Source: Beta vulgaris subsp. vulgaris
Taxonomy: Eukaryota; Streptophyta; Magnoliopsida; Caryophyllales; Amaranthaceae
Length of the DNA stretch: 64,000 nt
Reading direction: 5' to 3'
NCBI RefSeq assembly: GCF_026745355.1
Contig: NC_079204.1
Span: forward strand, 50,551,182 to 50,615,181
The number at the start of each line of letters is the position of its first letter. Position 1 is the stretch's first letter. Below the pieces are notes generated by a model that saw nothing but the letters and a program-made list of their open reading frames with translations, was not told the DNA's origin and ran no database searches. The position numbers were made by a program, and so were the translations under genes. Shown piece after piece: positions 54,366 to 64,000 of the stretch.

Positions 54366-54990
54366 CCTAACTGAAAAGTGAACGCTGCTTTTGTGTATCA
54401 CGAGTACAAGTTTCTGACATAAGTGCAACAGGTACTCCGATAACCTTGATTTTGAAAACAAAAGAACCTTATGCTCTTATTTCTTTTTATTGATAAAATA
54501 CTAAAATGTCAAAAGGAAAACCATACTACCAGTCTACCATAGTACTACACTGTATGTTTACATATACATGTAAATCCAATGGAAAAAATGCTCAGTGTGT
54601 ATGAATTCCTCTATACTAAGGTAAAGTGGGAAAACATAAACAGTTAATTTATTTTAACATCATACCAGTAAAGAGTTGATAGCTGATCAAGTTTCAATTA
54701 AAAAAATTTGAAAGATAATCATGAAATCGGAAAGGGTTACTATGGAGATTTAGGTGTAGTAGATTGATAAGTGATAGTTAGGAAAGTGGCTGGTTGGTAG
54801 ATTGATGGCCTTGACAAGGGGTTGATTATTATAAATATGTGCTTGAGTGAGTCAGATAAGAAATAGAATTGAGTTTTGGGTATGGCATTCGCATTTGGTA
54901 GCACAATTATCCCCCTCATGCGCCCATATGTTGGTGGACTGAACCGTTAGGCCTTGAATCTAGAAAGCCATGTTCTTTCACCAATCCATA
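54366..54990. other. Intron sequence, no feature supported
   Basis: AT-rich DNA of the same large intron. No recognisable gene or element before the SINE. Confidence 0.35.
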
Positions 54991-55003
54991 GAGTGTAGTT
55001 CCT

Positions 55004-55109
55004 GGAGAGTGAGGGATACCTCAGTTGGTTAGAGCTCCCCTCCGGATTTGAAGAGATCTTGGGATCGATTCTCATCCATGCCATTGTGGCTTTCTAAACA
55101 CCAAAAATG
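55004..55109 (+). mobile_element. tRNA-derived SINE (106 bp), second family
   Basis: A-box-like sequence (TACCTCAGTTGGTTAGAGCT) and B-box-like GGGATCGATTCTC about 35 bp apart, then a short 3' body ending CACCAAAAATG. It is flanked by the 13-bp duplication GAGTGTAGTTCCT (54991-55003 and 55110-55122). It has no poly(A) longer than 5 and differs in sequence from the SINE at 12977. Confidence 0.85.
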
Positions 55110-55322
55110 GAGTGTAGTTCCTACTGTTGTGAATTTCGATTAGGTTTAGGTATTAACCAAACAGAAGGTCTGGCTCTGCCAGCTTATATGTAGTTGATTC
55201 ATCTTATCAATGCCCGAAGAGCTGGAGCTTCCTATTTTTTGTTCTAACTTCAACTTGTTTATTAGGTTCTCCAGGAGAGATCTTCTGTAGTCAAATCATG
55301 TTAGATGTTTTTCTATAACTTC

Positions 55323-55522
55323 AACTATCTGAGAATTTAGAGAGAGAAAATAGTGGGAGAAGAATGATAGAGAGAGAAAATCTTTAATTTGTGTCTTATT
55401 ATGCTTTCTTACTTTTCAGATATTACATCCTTTTAAATACATCAGTACTAACTTCTAACAACTTGTAGGAAAAAATAACAAACTTTCCTAAACTGAACCA
55501 AGATATTTTTATCATCTTAACA
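55323..55522 (-). repeat. 3' LTR of copia 5 (outer edge truncated)
   Basis: 200 bp identical to the 5' LTR, plus-strand end ATCATCTTAACA. The first 24 bp present in the other LTR are replaced by unrelated sequence. Confidence 0.92.
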
Positions 55523-55530
55523 CCCCTCCC

Positions 55531-58500
55531 TCAAGATGGAGCTGCTAAGATCCAATCTTGAACTGGAGGTTGACAAACAATACCAATCTTGGAACTTAAG
55601 AACCTATGTTGATCAGTCCCTAAAGCTTTTGTCATCAAATCAGCAAGTTGTAAAGCAGATTGAACATGAACAGTCTTAAGAAAACTTGACTGCACGTTTT
55701 CTCTGATAAAATGAACGTCTATCTTCTGAGACTTTGACCTCAAGTGCTTAGTTTTCTCATGAAAACATGGATTTTCTGCAATATACTGTGCAGAAACATT
55801 ATCACAGTATAAAGGAATTGGAGTAGGAATTGAAAACCCCAAATCATGAAGTAGTCTTTCCAACCAAACTACTTCATTGGCAGTGTAACTCATACTCCTA
55901 TACTCTGCTTCTGTAGAGCTCTTTGAAACAACTTGTTGTTTCTTTGTTTTCCAGGATACTAAAGCCTTTCCAAGAAAAACACAATATCCAGACAAAGATC
56001 GTCCTGAGTCAACAAATGTCCCCCAATCCGCATCATTGTAGGCTGTAATCTTCAAGTCATTATGTGCAGGATAAAACAACCCATAATGAAGAGTACCTTT
56101 AAGATATTTCAAAACATGAACTGCAGCAGATAGATGAGGAGCCCTAGGATTATGAAGAAACTGACTCAAATGCTGAACAACATAACTAATATCTGGGCGA
56201 GTAAGATTTAAGTATAAAAGTTTTCCAATTATCCTCCTGTACTGCTCAGGATCAGCTAGCAAATCCCCTTCATCCTTACTCAGCTTCAAACCTTTTTGTA
56301 AAGGGAAACTAGCTGTAGTACAGCCTTCCATATGAGCATCTCTTAACATATCTAAGATATATTTCCTCTGATTTAGAAGAATCCCAGATTGAGAACGAGA
56401 AACTTCTATGCCCAGAAAATATTTGAGACTACCCAGATTTTGATAGTAAACGCAGTGTGCATAGCAGTCTTAAGATTCTGAATAACAGTAACATCAGTAC
56501 CAGTAATCAGTAAGTCATCCACATAGGCAACCACAATTGTATAAGAGGTGGAAGAGTGCATAATAAAAAGAGAATAATCTTGCTGAGACTGAGTGAAACC
56601 AAAATCAAGCAAAAATTTGCTTAATTCTTTATTCCAGCATCTTGATGCTTGTTTGAGTCCATAAATGGACCTTTTCAACTTGCAAACTTGCCCTGAGTTT
56701 GCTTTTGTATAACCTTGAGGTGGGGTCATGTAGACCTCCTCATCAAGATAACCATGCAAGAAAGCGTTGTTCACATCAACTTGTTGAACATCCCAGCCAA
56801 AAGCAGCTGCTAAAGCAATAACCACTCGCACTGTAGTAAACTTGGCTACCGGACTGAAAGTATGTTTATAATCTTTGCCTTCAATTTGTTTATCACCACG
56901 TGCAACAATTCTAGCTTTACATCTCTCCACAGTTCCATCAGAATTGAATTTCGTTTTGTAAACCCATTTAGAACCTATGGCCTTCTTGCCAGGGGGTAAT
57001 TGAGTAAGTTCCCAAGTTTCAGTTGTCTCCATTGCATCAAGCTCTTTTTGCATAGCATCTATCCATTCGGGATGAGCTTTAGCTTGATTATATGTGCTAG
57101 GTTCAAAAGCAGTTAAAACATTTTCAAGACTTTGTAATGAATCCTGAGCCATATAAGCAAGAACTGGTTCAGAATACACACTAAAAGAAGAACCAGTCTG
57201 TAAAGAAGGTGGAATAGTAAGCTGAAAATCATCAAACTTCTTTGGAAGCTGTCGAGTCCTGGAAGATTGTATTATAATAGGAAGAGAAGAAGAATTAGGA
57301 GAGGGTGAAGGAGCGACATCAGCAGAACAAGAGGAAAGTGGAGAAGTAGAAATATTCTGATCACCAGAAGCAAGAATAGAATTAGGGGAGGAGGAAGAGA
57401 AATCAGGAAGAATAGGCTGTGAGTTATCGAGGGCAGGATTCATGAGTGGTAATGCTGGATTAATAGAAGGAGGTGTTTGGGATTGAAAAGGGAAAACATT
57501 CTCACAAAACACAACATCCCTACTCAAAATTATCTTATGAGTAACAAGATCATACAATTTGTAGCCTTTTTGTCCATAAGGATAACCAATGAACACACAT
57601 TTACGCGCCCTAGGTTCAAACTTATCACCAACCTTTTGAGCAGCATAACATAAACAACCCATCACCTTCAAATGACTGTAATCAGGGGACTTGCCAAATA
57701 ATAACTCATAAGGAGCCTTCCATTTAAGCACTGAACTAGGAAGAAGATTGATGAGATAAGTGGCAGCCAACAAACACTCTCCCCAGAACTTCAAAGGCAA
57801 AGAAGCATGAATCCTTAAAGTCCTCGCAGTTTCCAACAAATGTCTATGTTTACGTTCAACCCGCCCATTTTGTTGAGGATTACCAGGAATACTTTTGTGA
57901 TGAATAACACCCTTAGCAAGAAATAATTGAGCACAAGCTTCCTGAATGATCTATGTCCCATTATCACTTCTAAGAGTCTTAATCCTTGTCCCAAACTGAT
58001 TCTCAACATACGCAAAAAAACAAGATAAAATCCCAGACACTTGAGTTTTATCATGAACCAAATAGGTCCAAGTTAATCTGGTACTGTCATCCAGAATAGT
58101 AAGGAAATAAGTAGCACCTGAGAGAGATGGCCTTCTATATTTTCCCCAAAGATCCACATGAATTAACTCAAAAGGAACAGAAGCAATGGAATCAGAAACA
58201 GGATAAGGCAATTTATGATGCTTTCCAAACACACATGCTTCACAAGTAAAATCACAGTTATTATGACCAAGAATAGAAACTATTACATGCTTGAGTTTAC
58301 TGGCAGAAATATGACCTAATCTAGCATGAACAAGCTCAACACTAGGTTTTACAGCGGAAGTGATAGTGTTATGTACAAGTGAAGTATCACTATTATTTGT
58401 AAAAGAAGAAATGGATGAAACAGAATTAAAACGATATAGGCCAGATTCTCTCGTGCCAATAGCCTTGATCTGTTTACTCACAAGGTCCTGAAAGAAACAA

Positions 58501-59976
58501 GACTTCCTTTCAAAACGAGCACACAAATTATTGTGATCAAGCAATCTGCCTACTGATAGCAAATTATGCTTAAAATCAGGTATGTAAAGCACATTGTGCA
58601 AGGTGATTTGAGGTGTTAAACATATACTGCCAGTATAAAACACAACTTTAATAGTTCCATCTGGTAAGCTAACTTTAACTGGATTTTGAAGCAATTTATA
58701 GGAAGCAAACAATTTCAAATTACTTGTCATGTGATCTGTTGCACCAGTGTCAATGATCCAGCAAGTTTTATCAGAATGACTAACTATAGCATCAACATTA
58801 GAAGCAATGGTGATACCTGCAAAATTGACCTCAGAAGAAAGAGGATTATCCATATGAGAAGAATTGGCCTGCATCATCTTCAGAAATTCATTATACATCA
58901 CAGAATTTGCTGTTGGATCAATGACATTGCCATTTCCAGGACCAGATCTTTTACTAGATTCAGCATGATCTGTAGGTAATCTCCCATGAACACCAGACTC
59001 AATAGACACATTTGCAGCTGTTCGAAGACCTCCTTTCCCTTTCAAAGTTGTATACCAATCAGGCACTCCATACAACTTAAAACATTGGTCAATAGTATGA
59101 CCTCTCTTCTTGCAATGATCACAAAGAAGATCATGCTTAAGGCGCTTAGAATTATCTTACCTCTGATGAAAAACAGGCTTAGGAAACATTTTAGGCTGAA
59201 AAGAATTTGGAGTAGTAACATTTAAAGCACTCATCTCAACTGACACAGTAGATTGATTAAGCTTATGCTTCTGTTCAATCTGCTGTAAGGTATGATAAGC
59301 CTTATAAATTGTAGGCAAAGGATCAGAACTCAGTAAATTTGTGGTCACTTGATCATAATTCTGATTCAGACCTGACAACAATTGCATTAATTTTCTCATC
59401 TGATCCATCTCAAAAATCTTCTTGACAATTCCACAACTGCATAGCTTCAAAGCACCACAAGTACAGTCTGGAATTCCTTCAAGAACCTGTAACTCATCCC
59501 AAACTCTCTTCAATTTTCCATAATATTCTGCAATACTCTCATTATTTTGAGCAGTAGAACTCAAACTTCGATGCAACTCAAACAATTGAGGAGCATTAGT
59601 ATGTCCAAATCGCTCAGCAAGTTCAGACCACAATTCAACAAGAATTGACAAACATAAAACTCTCGGCTAAATTCTTATCCATAGAGTTCAAAATCCAAGA
59701 CATAACCATATAATCATTTCACAACCATTTTTGATAATCAGGATGGTCAATACCTGGAGAAAGAAGAGTTCCGTCAACAAATTGAAGCTTATTCCGAGCA
59801 ATTAATGCCATTCTCACACTCCGATTCCAATTAACAAAATTAGAACCAGTAAGAATGTTATTTCCAAGCTGCATTCCTGGATGATCTCCATTAGTGAGAT
59901 AATAAGGATCATTGAAATTTACTCCATTGTTGTTACGCTGCGAAGAAATTTCTGCTTCTGAGATTTCTGGTGCCAT
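55531..59976 (-). pseudogene. Copia 5 gag-pol polyprotein, near-intact with few lesions
   Basis: Start MAPEISEAEISSQRNNNG at 59976 (preferred to an upstream ATG in the leader). Gag includes GSNFVNWNRSVRMALIAR and VWDELQVLEGIPDCTCG. A knuckle CDHCKKRGHTIDQCFKLYG (near 59115), protease WIIDTGATDHMTSN (near 58760), gag-pre-integrase HARLGHIS...CEACVFGKHHKL, and integrase with LRSDNGT and NPQQNGRVERKHRH follow. RT carries YVDDLLITGT (near 56515), and RNase H (NDADWGT, STEAEYRS) ends at TGA 55531. Lesions: stop after QKWL (59719), stop after FHQR (59157), stop after SDNGT (57951), and a 1-base loss near 56440. Each lesion is a single event, so decay is recent or the copy moved in trans. Confidence 0.93.
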
Positions 59977-60133
59977 TATCCAGTAATATAAGCTCAAAAA
60001 CAAGAAGAATTCAAGAAACACGAAGGAAATCATAATCGTGATCAAGAAATGCAGAAAAAGAGAAGATAATCGAAGACAAAATCGTTCGATTAAGAATCAA
60101 GATTGAAAGAAAAAACAATTCAAAACAAGAATT

Positions 60134-60145
60134 TCTCTGATACCA
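60134..60145 (-). other. Primer-binding site of copia 5
   Basis: TGGTATCAGAGA on the minus strand directly after the 5' LTR; matches the Met-tRNA primer pattern. Confidence 0.9.
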
Positions 60146-60369
60146 TGTGAAATCTCAGAACTATCTCAGAACTATCTGAGAATTTAGAGAGAGAAAATAG
60201 TGGGAGAAGAATGATAGAGAGAGAAAATCTTTAATTTGTGTCTTATTATGCTTTCTTACTTTTCAGATATTACATCCTTTTAAATACATCAGTACTAACT
60301 TCTAACAACTTGTAGGAAAAAATAACAAACTTTCCTAAACTGAACCAAGATATTTTTATCATCTTAACA
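60146..60369 (-). repeat. 5' LTR of copia 5 (224 bp)
   Basis: Plus-strand edges TGTGAAATCTCAG...ATCTTAACA. It contains a short internal repeat (TCAGAACTATC twice at its inner edge). Confidence 0.93.
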
Positions 60370-60529
60370 GAAGCACCTTTTGTTATCATGATAATTCATG
60401 AAAGGCATTGTGCTGGGGAATTGGTATGTATGCATATTATTTTATCATGTGGTTTTTTATTATTTCACATTTTAGGAAACACCTTCTGTTATCATGGTAA
60501 TTCACGAAAGGCACTATGTTGGGGAATTG
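60370..60529 (+). repeat. Tandemly duplicated protease-like exon
   Basis: Two 54-nt exon copies, 60370-60423 and 60476-60529, encode APFVIMIIHERHCAGEL and TPSVIMVIHERHYVGEL. Each is followed by the same intron start (TATGTATGCATATTA), the second after the hAT insertion. Copy 1 keeps donor GTATGT but has lost its acceptor to copia 5. Copy 2 keeps acceptor TTTTAG but its donor lost one G. The pair could be a duplication of about 105 bp or mutually exclusive exons. Confidence 0.8.
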
Positions 60530-60537
60530 TATGTAAT

Positions 60538-60838
60538 TGAGAGGTGATCATTTTGGCCCGGCCCGCTGGCCCGGCCCGGCCTGTTTTTGGGCCGGGTTTT
60601 GGGCAGAATTTTTTGGCCCGCGGGCCGGGCCCGGCCCGGCCCGGTTGTTTTTTTTTTTGTTTTTGGACGGGCTTTGGCAAGCTAAAAACGACTTTTTAGT
60701 CTATTTTTTGGCCCGGCCCGTTTTGTCCCGCAAAAGCCCGCTAAGCTCGGCCCGAAATAGCGGGCTTTGGACACAAACATTCGTCCCGAATTTAGGCCCG
60801 GCCCGAACCCGGCCCGGCCCGGCCCATGATCACCTCTA
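60538..60838. mobile_element. hAT-like MITE, GGCCCG-rich (second copy, ~301 bp)
   Basis: Same family as 49493-49794, with GAGGTGATCA...TGATCACCTCTA ends. The flanks TATGTAAT / TATGTATG (after a G) form an imperfect 8-bp duplication of intron sequence seen uninterrupted after exon copy 1. It lies just after exon copy 2 of the protease-like pseudogene. Confidence 0.85.
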
Positions 60839-61136
60839 GTATGTATGCATATTAATTTATTGTGTGGTGTTTTGTTATTTCACATTTTCACTAATACTTG
60901 CTTTCTGTTGTAATGTGGTGATGGAGGTCCAGTTCTCAATATTGCTGGAGATTTCATTGGTATTGCTTTCTATGACGACGTTTTCACTCCTTTTCTTCCC
61001 ATAAACATTGTTTACAAATGATGGGAGTACTACAAGAAATTTGGGTATGTGAAAATGAAATGTATTTATCTATTACTTTATGCTATATTGATCATGTTGG
61101 CCTAGAGCTCTGGGATGGATTTTATTTTAAACTTGC

Positions 61137-62764
61137 ATGTTTACATTGCGGCTAACGGCTATGCGAGTATGCGGTACATTAGTCGTTGCCGACAAACTTT
61201 GTGAGGAGTTTTCTAGACTCCAGTTAGAGGTTGTTCATGAAGGGGAGGTAGAAAGATTGTTGAGTGCCTTAACCATCGAGCCCAACTTTCTAGACGAAAT
61301 AAGAGAGAGTCAACCTGGGGATGTGAAGCTTGAGCGAGTCAAAGTAAAGCTTAAGGAGGGAAAAGCAGAAGGGTTTGCGATCCATGAGGATGGAAGCATA
61401 AGATATAAGGGTAGGTGGTGTGTGCCACAAAAATGTGAAGAATTGAAACAAAAGATAATGGGTGAGGGTCATAACACGACTTATTCCGTCCACCCAGGGG
61501 AGATAAGTTATATAAGGACCTCAAGAAGATGTTCTGGTGGCCTGGGATGAAAAGAGCAGTAGCTGAATTTGTTTCAAAATGTCTAACATGCCAGAAAGTC
61601 AAAAGTGAACACAAGAGACCTCAAGGAAAGATTCAACCTTTAGACATTCCGACATGGAAATGGGATTCGATATCCATGGACTTCGTTGTAGCCTTACCTA
61701 GGAGTCGGGGAGGCAATAATACCATATGGGTGATAGTAGATAGACTAACCAAAACAGCAAGGTTCATACCTATGAAAGATACGTGGAGTATGGAAGCCTT
61801 AGCCAAGGCCTATGTGAGAAATGTCATTCGATTGCATGGTGTACCCACGAGTATAGTATCAGATAGAGATTCGCGATTTCTTTCGAATTTCTGGAAAAAG
61901 GTTCAGGAAGCATTTGGTAGTGAGCTATTGATGAGTACAGCTTTTCACCCAGCTACAGACGGTCAAACCGAAAGAACTATTCAGACATTAGAGGACATGT
62001 TGCGAGCATGTGCCTTAGAATACCAGGGATCATGGGAAGACCATTTGGACCTCATAGAATTCTCATACAACAACAGCTACCATGCTAGTATTAAGATGGC
62101 ACCATTTGAAGCACTATATGGGAGAAAGTGTCGTAGCCCTTTATGTTGGAACGACATTAGTGAGACTGTGGTGTTAGGACCTGAGATGATTCAGGAGACA
62201 ATGGATCAGGTTCGATTCATTCAAGATAAGATTAAGGCTGCACAGGACAGGCAGAAATCCTATGCGGATCAGAAGCGAAGGGATGAGAATTACGAAGTCG
62301 GGGAAAAAGTATTGCTTAAGGTGTCTCCAATGAAAGGAGTGATGCGATTCGGGAAAAAGGGGAAGTTAAGCCCTAAATTCATAGGACCATATGAGATCCT
62401 GGCGAGAGTAGGCAAAGTCGCTTATCGCCTAGATTTGCCCAATAACTTAGAAAGGGTCCATAATGTGTTTCACGTATCCCAACTCCGGAGATACGTACCT
62501 GATGAGTCACATGTACTTGAACCGGAAAATGTCGAAATAGACGAAACCTTATCCTATGAGGAGAAACCTGTCCAGATCCTAGACCGCAAGGTGCGTAGTA
62601 CGAGGAATAAGGACATCAGAATTGTCAAAGTGTTGTGGAGAAATCAAAATACTGAAGAAGCCACTGGGAAGCCGAAGATGCAATGCGTCTGAAGTACCCT
62701 GAGCTTTTTCAAGAGGTACGTGAGTTACGGGGACGTAACTTTTCTTTTAAGGGGGGAAGAATGC
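61137..62764 (+). pseudogene. Chromovirus integrase with C-terminal chromodomain
   Basis: Begins at the RNase H tail (VADKLCEEFSRLQLEVV). Integrase: zinc finger H-x-H...CLTCQKVKSEHKRPQG, catalytic core with SMDFV, SDRDSRFLSNFW and HPATDGQTERTIQTLEDML (D,D,E), and the GPY region with KLSPKFIGPYEI and RVHNVFHVSQLRRYVPD. The C-terminal chromodomain-like end reads QILDRKVRSTRNK, VLWRNQ and, after one base lost near 62661, TWEAEDAM and YPELF. A second 1-base loss lies near 61500 (HPG). Chromodomains steer these elements toward heterochromatin. The reading frame ends TAG near 62769. Confidence 0.9.
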
Positions 62765-62949
62765 GATAGAATTTCGCGCTTTCACCCTAAAGTATGTTAC
62801 TTATGATAGTTATCTGTAATTATTGCTGATCTGTTGTGCGAACGTTAGAAAACGCTTATGAAATTTTGGGACTTAGAAGTGCAAAAGATCGTCGTTAAGA
62901 CTAGCTACCTCCAAGTTTCGGGACGAAACTTCTTTTAAGGGGGAAAGCC

Positions 62950-64000
62950 TGTAATACTCCGTATTTTTGGAATTAATTCGTAATAATTAAGAAATACCAA
63001 GAAAATAATAAAAGGTATTTTAATATTATTTACAGAATAATAAGAATTTAATAATATTAATACGAGTCGGTTGTGTTAATTTCGGATTTATAAGGTTAAA
63101 CCGAGTTCACCCGATCTAGGGTTACCACTTTTGGAAGGGTATAAAAAGGGAAAGTAAGAGGAGAAATTTCAGAAAACCCTAAGTTTCCCTTTCTCCTCTT
63201 CAGCCGTCATCTCCCTCTCTCTCAATTTCTCTCTCCTCTCTCGCTGGTTTCTTCTCCCTCACCGATTCTTCCTCTCTTCCCTTGCTTCGTCTCTCTCGCT
63301 TGTTTCGTCTCCCTCGCCTACTTCTTCTCTCTCGCAGTGGGCTGCTGTGGCGAGGCTCGGAGTGCGAGGCGTTGCAAGCGTGTCGGTGCAGGTGCGGGAC
63401 GAGGGTTGTGCGAGCGAGGCTAAGGGATCGAGTGTAGTGCGAGTGTTGTGCGGATTGTGCGAGTGAGTGGAGTCGAGGGCTGGATCGAAGGCTGTGCGAG
63501 CGAGGCTAAGGGCTCGAATGAGTCGAGTATTGTGCGGTTGTGCGAAAGGTGCGCGACGAGGGAGCCCGTGAGTGTTCGAGGGACGTGCGAGGCTGCTGTT
63601 GCTGCTGCGCGAGGCTGCTGTTGCTGCTGTGCGAGTTGTGCGACGAAGCTCGAAGCGTGTGCAGAGGCTGCTGTGCGAATCGAGGGCTGGTTCGAGCGTA
63701 GCCGTGCGGCTGCTGTGGTAGAGCGTGGGGTTGTGTGCCGTTGACGGAAATCGGTCGCCGGAACTTGATTTCCGGCAAGCTTAACGGTATAAAACATTTT
63801 ATATATTGAATATATTATATTAAGTTTAACTATAATTTATGTTTTCATAATTATGTTAAATTATAATTAGTTAATTAATAATTCAAGTTAATGAGTTCAT
63901 TTTATTATTCTGACTATAATTGCGAATATAACTCTTGGACATAATACTGGATTGGACCTAAGAGTTTTGGACATAAGATTTGGACATAAAACATGGTTGG
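62950..64000 (+). repeat. 3' LTR of the chromovirus (incomplete, at least 1050 bp)
   Basis: Starts TGTAATACTCCG right after the purine tract. A probable promoter TATA box GGTATAAAAAGGG lies near 63138, followed by a CT-rich leader. A GC-rich block (63320-63760) with repeated GTGCGAG and GCTGCTGTTGCTGCT units follows, then AT-rich sequence to the window edge. ORFs inside the GC-rich block on both strands look like composition effects. Confidence 0.85.

Larger units (their letters stand above)
55323..60369 (-). mobile_element. Ty1-copia retrotransposon 5, young, inserted at an intron/exon border
   Basis: 5' LTR (60146-60369) and 3' LTR (55323-55522) are identical over the shared 200 bp. The primer-binding site TGGTATCAGAGA (60145-60134) abuts the 5' LTR, and a purine-rich tract (CTTGAGGGAGGGG on the minus strand) precedes the 3' LTR. 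Coding is nearly continuous. The outer 24 bp of the 3' LTR and the target duplication on that side are missing. The element meets the protease-like exon exactly at GAAGCACC (60370). Confidence 0.93.
49374..61044 (+). pseudogene. Trypsin/HtrA-like (Do-like) protease gene, degenerate, exons spread over ~11.7 kb
   Basis: Exons seen: about 49374-49458 (KKAALVASPFVVSLVSYTG), 49845-49987 (SSGIIIATDDTNIRVVFTSA), 52209-52495 (VTLADGISYDAELCAHDFHL ... DPIVVIGRHFASPYD), 52600-52660 (LDCCNYDCKELFKATCKIAR), a duplicated exon 60370-60423 / 60476-60529 (APFVIMIIHERH), and 60917-61044 (GDGGPVLNIAGDFIGIAFYD). This is the trypsin-like fold of plant Do-like proteins, but the Ser motif GNSGGP reads GDGGP, so a protease role is doubtful. 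Disabling lesions: TAG in exon 2 (49858 region), TGA replacing a Trp codon at 61019, loss of the acceptor AG before the last exon, and a copia element replacing the intron end before 60370. Exon joins 2-3-4 are in frame with good GT-AG sites. Earlier exons and the 3' end are missing, the latter replaced by a gypsy element. Confidence 0.75.
61137..64000 (+). mobile_element. Ty3-gypsy chromovirus (Tekay/Del-like), 5'-truncated, 3' LTR runs off window
   Basis: Sequence enters abruptly at the RNase H/integrase junction and continues through integrase and chromodomain to a purine tract (TTTTAAGGGGGAAAG) and an LTR starting TGTAATACTCCGTATTT (62950). No gag, protease or RT lies upstream. The element replaces the 3' part of the protease-like gene. 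Confidence 0.9.

Noticed and set aside
55004..55109. Possible tRNA gene
   Set aside because: Same reasons: flanking 13-bp duplication and non-tRNA 3' body.
63420..63797. Long ORFs on both strands in the GC-rich LTR block
   Set aside because: Overlapping ORFs in opposite strands with Ala/Arg/Ser bias are expected from GC-rich triplet repeats; no domain seen.

Overview
This is nuclear DNA from a flowering plant, almost certainly a eudicot. The evidence is spliced genes with GT-AG or GC-AG introns, a plant-specific leucine-rich-repeat receptor kinase, AT-rich intergenic DNA, and many nested plant transposons (Ty1-copia, Ty3-gypsy chromovirus, L1-type LINE, SINE, Helitron, CACTA, hAT, Harbinger, Stowaway and Mutator-like MITEs). 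Element style suggests Caryophyllales (spinach/beet/quinoa relatives), but that is a weak inference. No bacterial operons, CRISPR arrays or organellar gene blocks were seen.

Genes: only two loci look functional. A 78-residue conserved plant protein with one N-terminal membrane helix lies at 183-540 (+), split by a GC-AG intron. An 899-residue LRR receptor pseudokinase of the PXC3 / At2g41820 type lies at 2837-5663 (-), split by one 127-bp intron in the kinase region. A third locus (49374-61044, +) is a trypsin/HtrA-like protease gene. It carries two in-frame stops, a lost splice acceptor, a tandemly duplicated exon and a 5-kb copia insertion, so it is called a pseudogene. A related protease fragment sits on the other strand at 48019-48291.

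Layout: 0.7-2.1 kb is a non-autonomous DNA transposon. 6.7-8.1 kb is a Harbinger-like element with TTCAG-type arms holding two Stowaway MITEs. 8.7-9.25 kb is a poly(A) retroposon. 9.5-10.3 kb is a TIR element with a gene-like fragment. 11.1-13.5 kb holds two tandem duplications and a SINE. 13.8-19.7 kb is an old CACTA-type transposase gene split by a complete copia element (TSD CTTCA). 19.8-24.9 kb is a 5'-truncated copia element, itself hit by a CACTA element (TSD AAG). 25.4-29.6 kb is a young copia with identical 201-bp LTRs and unusual TA...CA ends. 30.8-32.3 kb holds two long-TIR Mutator-like MITEs. 33.3-36.0 kb is a tandem duplication rich in (AC)n. 36.9-40.5 kb is a Helitron with a textbook 3' hairpin. 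41-43.15 kb is a 3'-truncated LINE, fused to a decayed copia (43.16-47.2 kb) that holds two solo-LTR-like insertions. 49.4-61 kb is the protease pseudogene with its nested insertions. 61.1-64 kb is the 3' part of a Tekay/Del-like chromovirus whose 3' LTR runs off the window.

How it fits together: the window is a gene-poor nest of transposons between and inside a few genes. Target-site duplications allow a relative order of several insertions: CACTA transposase before copia 1; copia 2 before CACTA; copia 4 before its solo LTR; protease gene before hAT and copia 5. Two copia copies combine identical LTRs with broken reading frames, which suggests they were mobilised by proteins supplied in trans.
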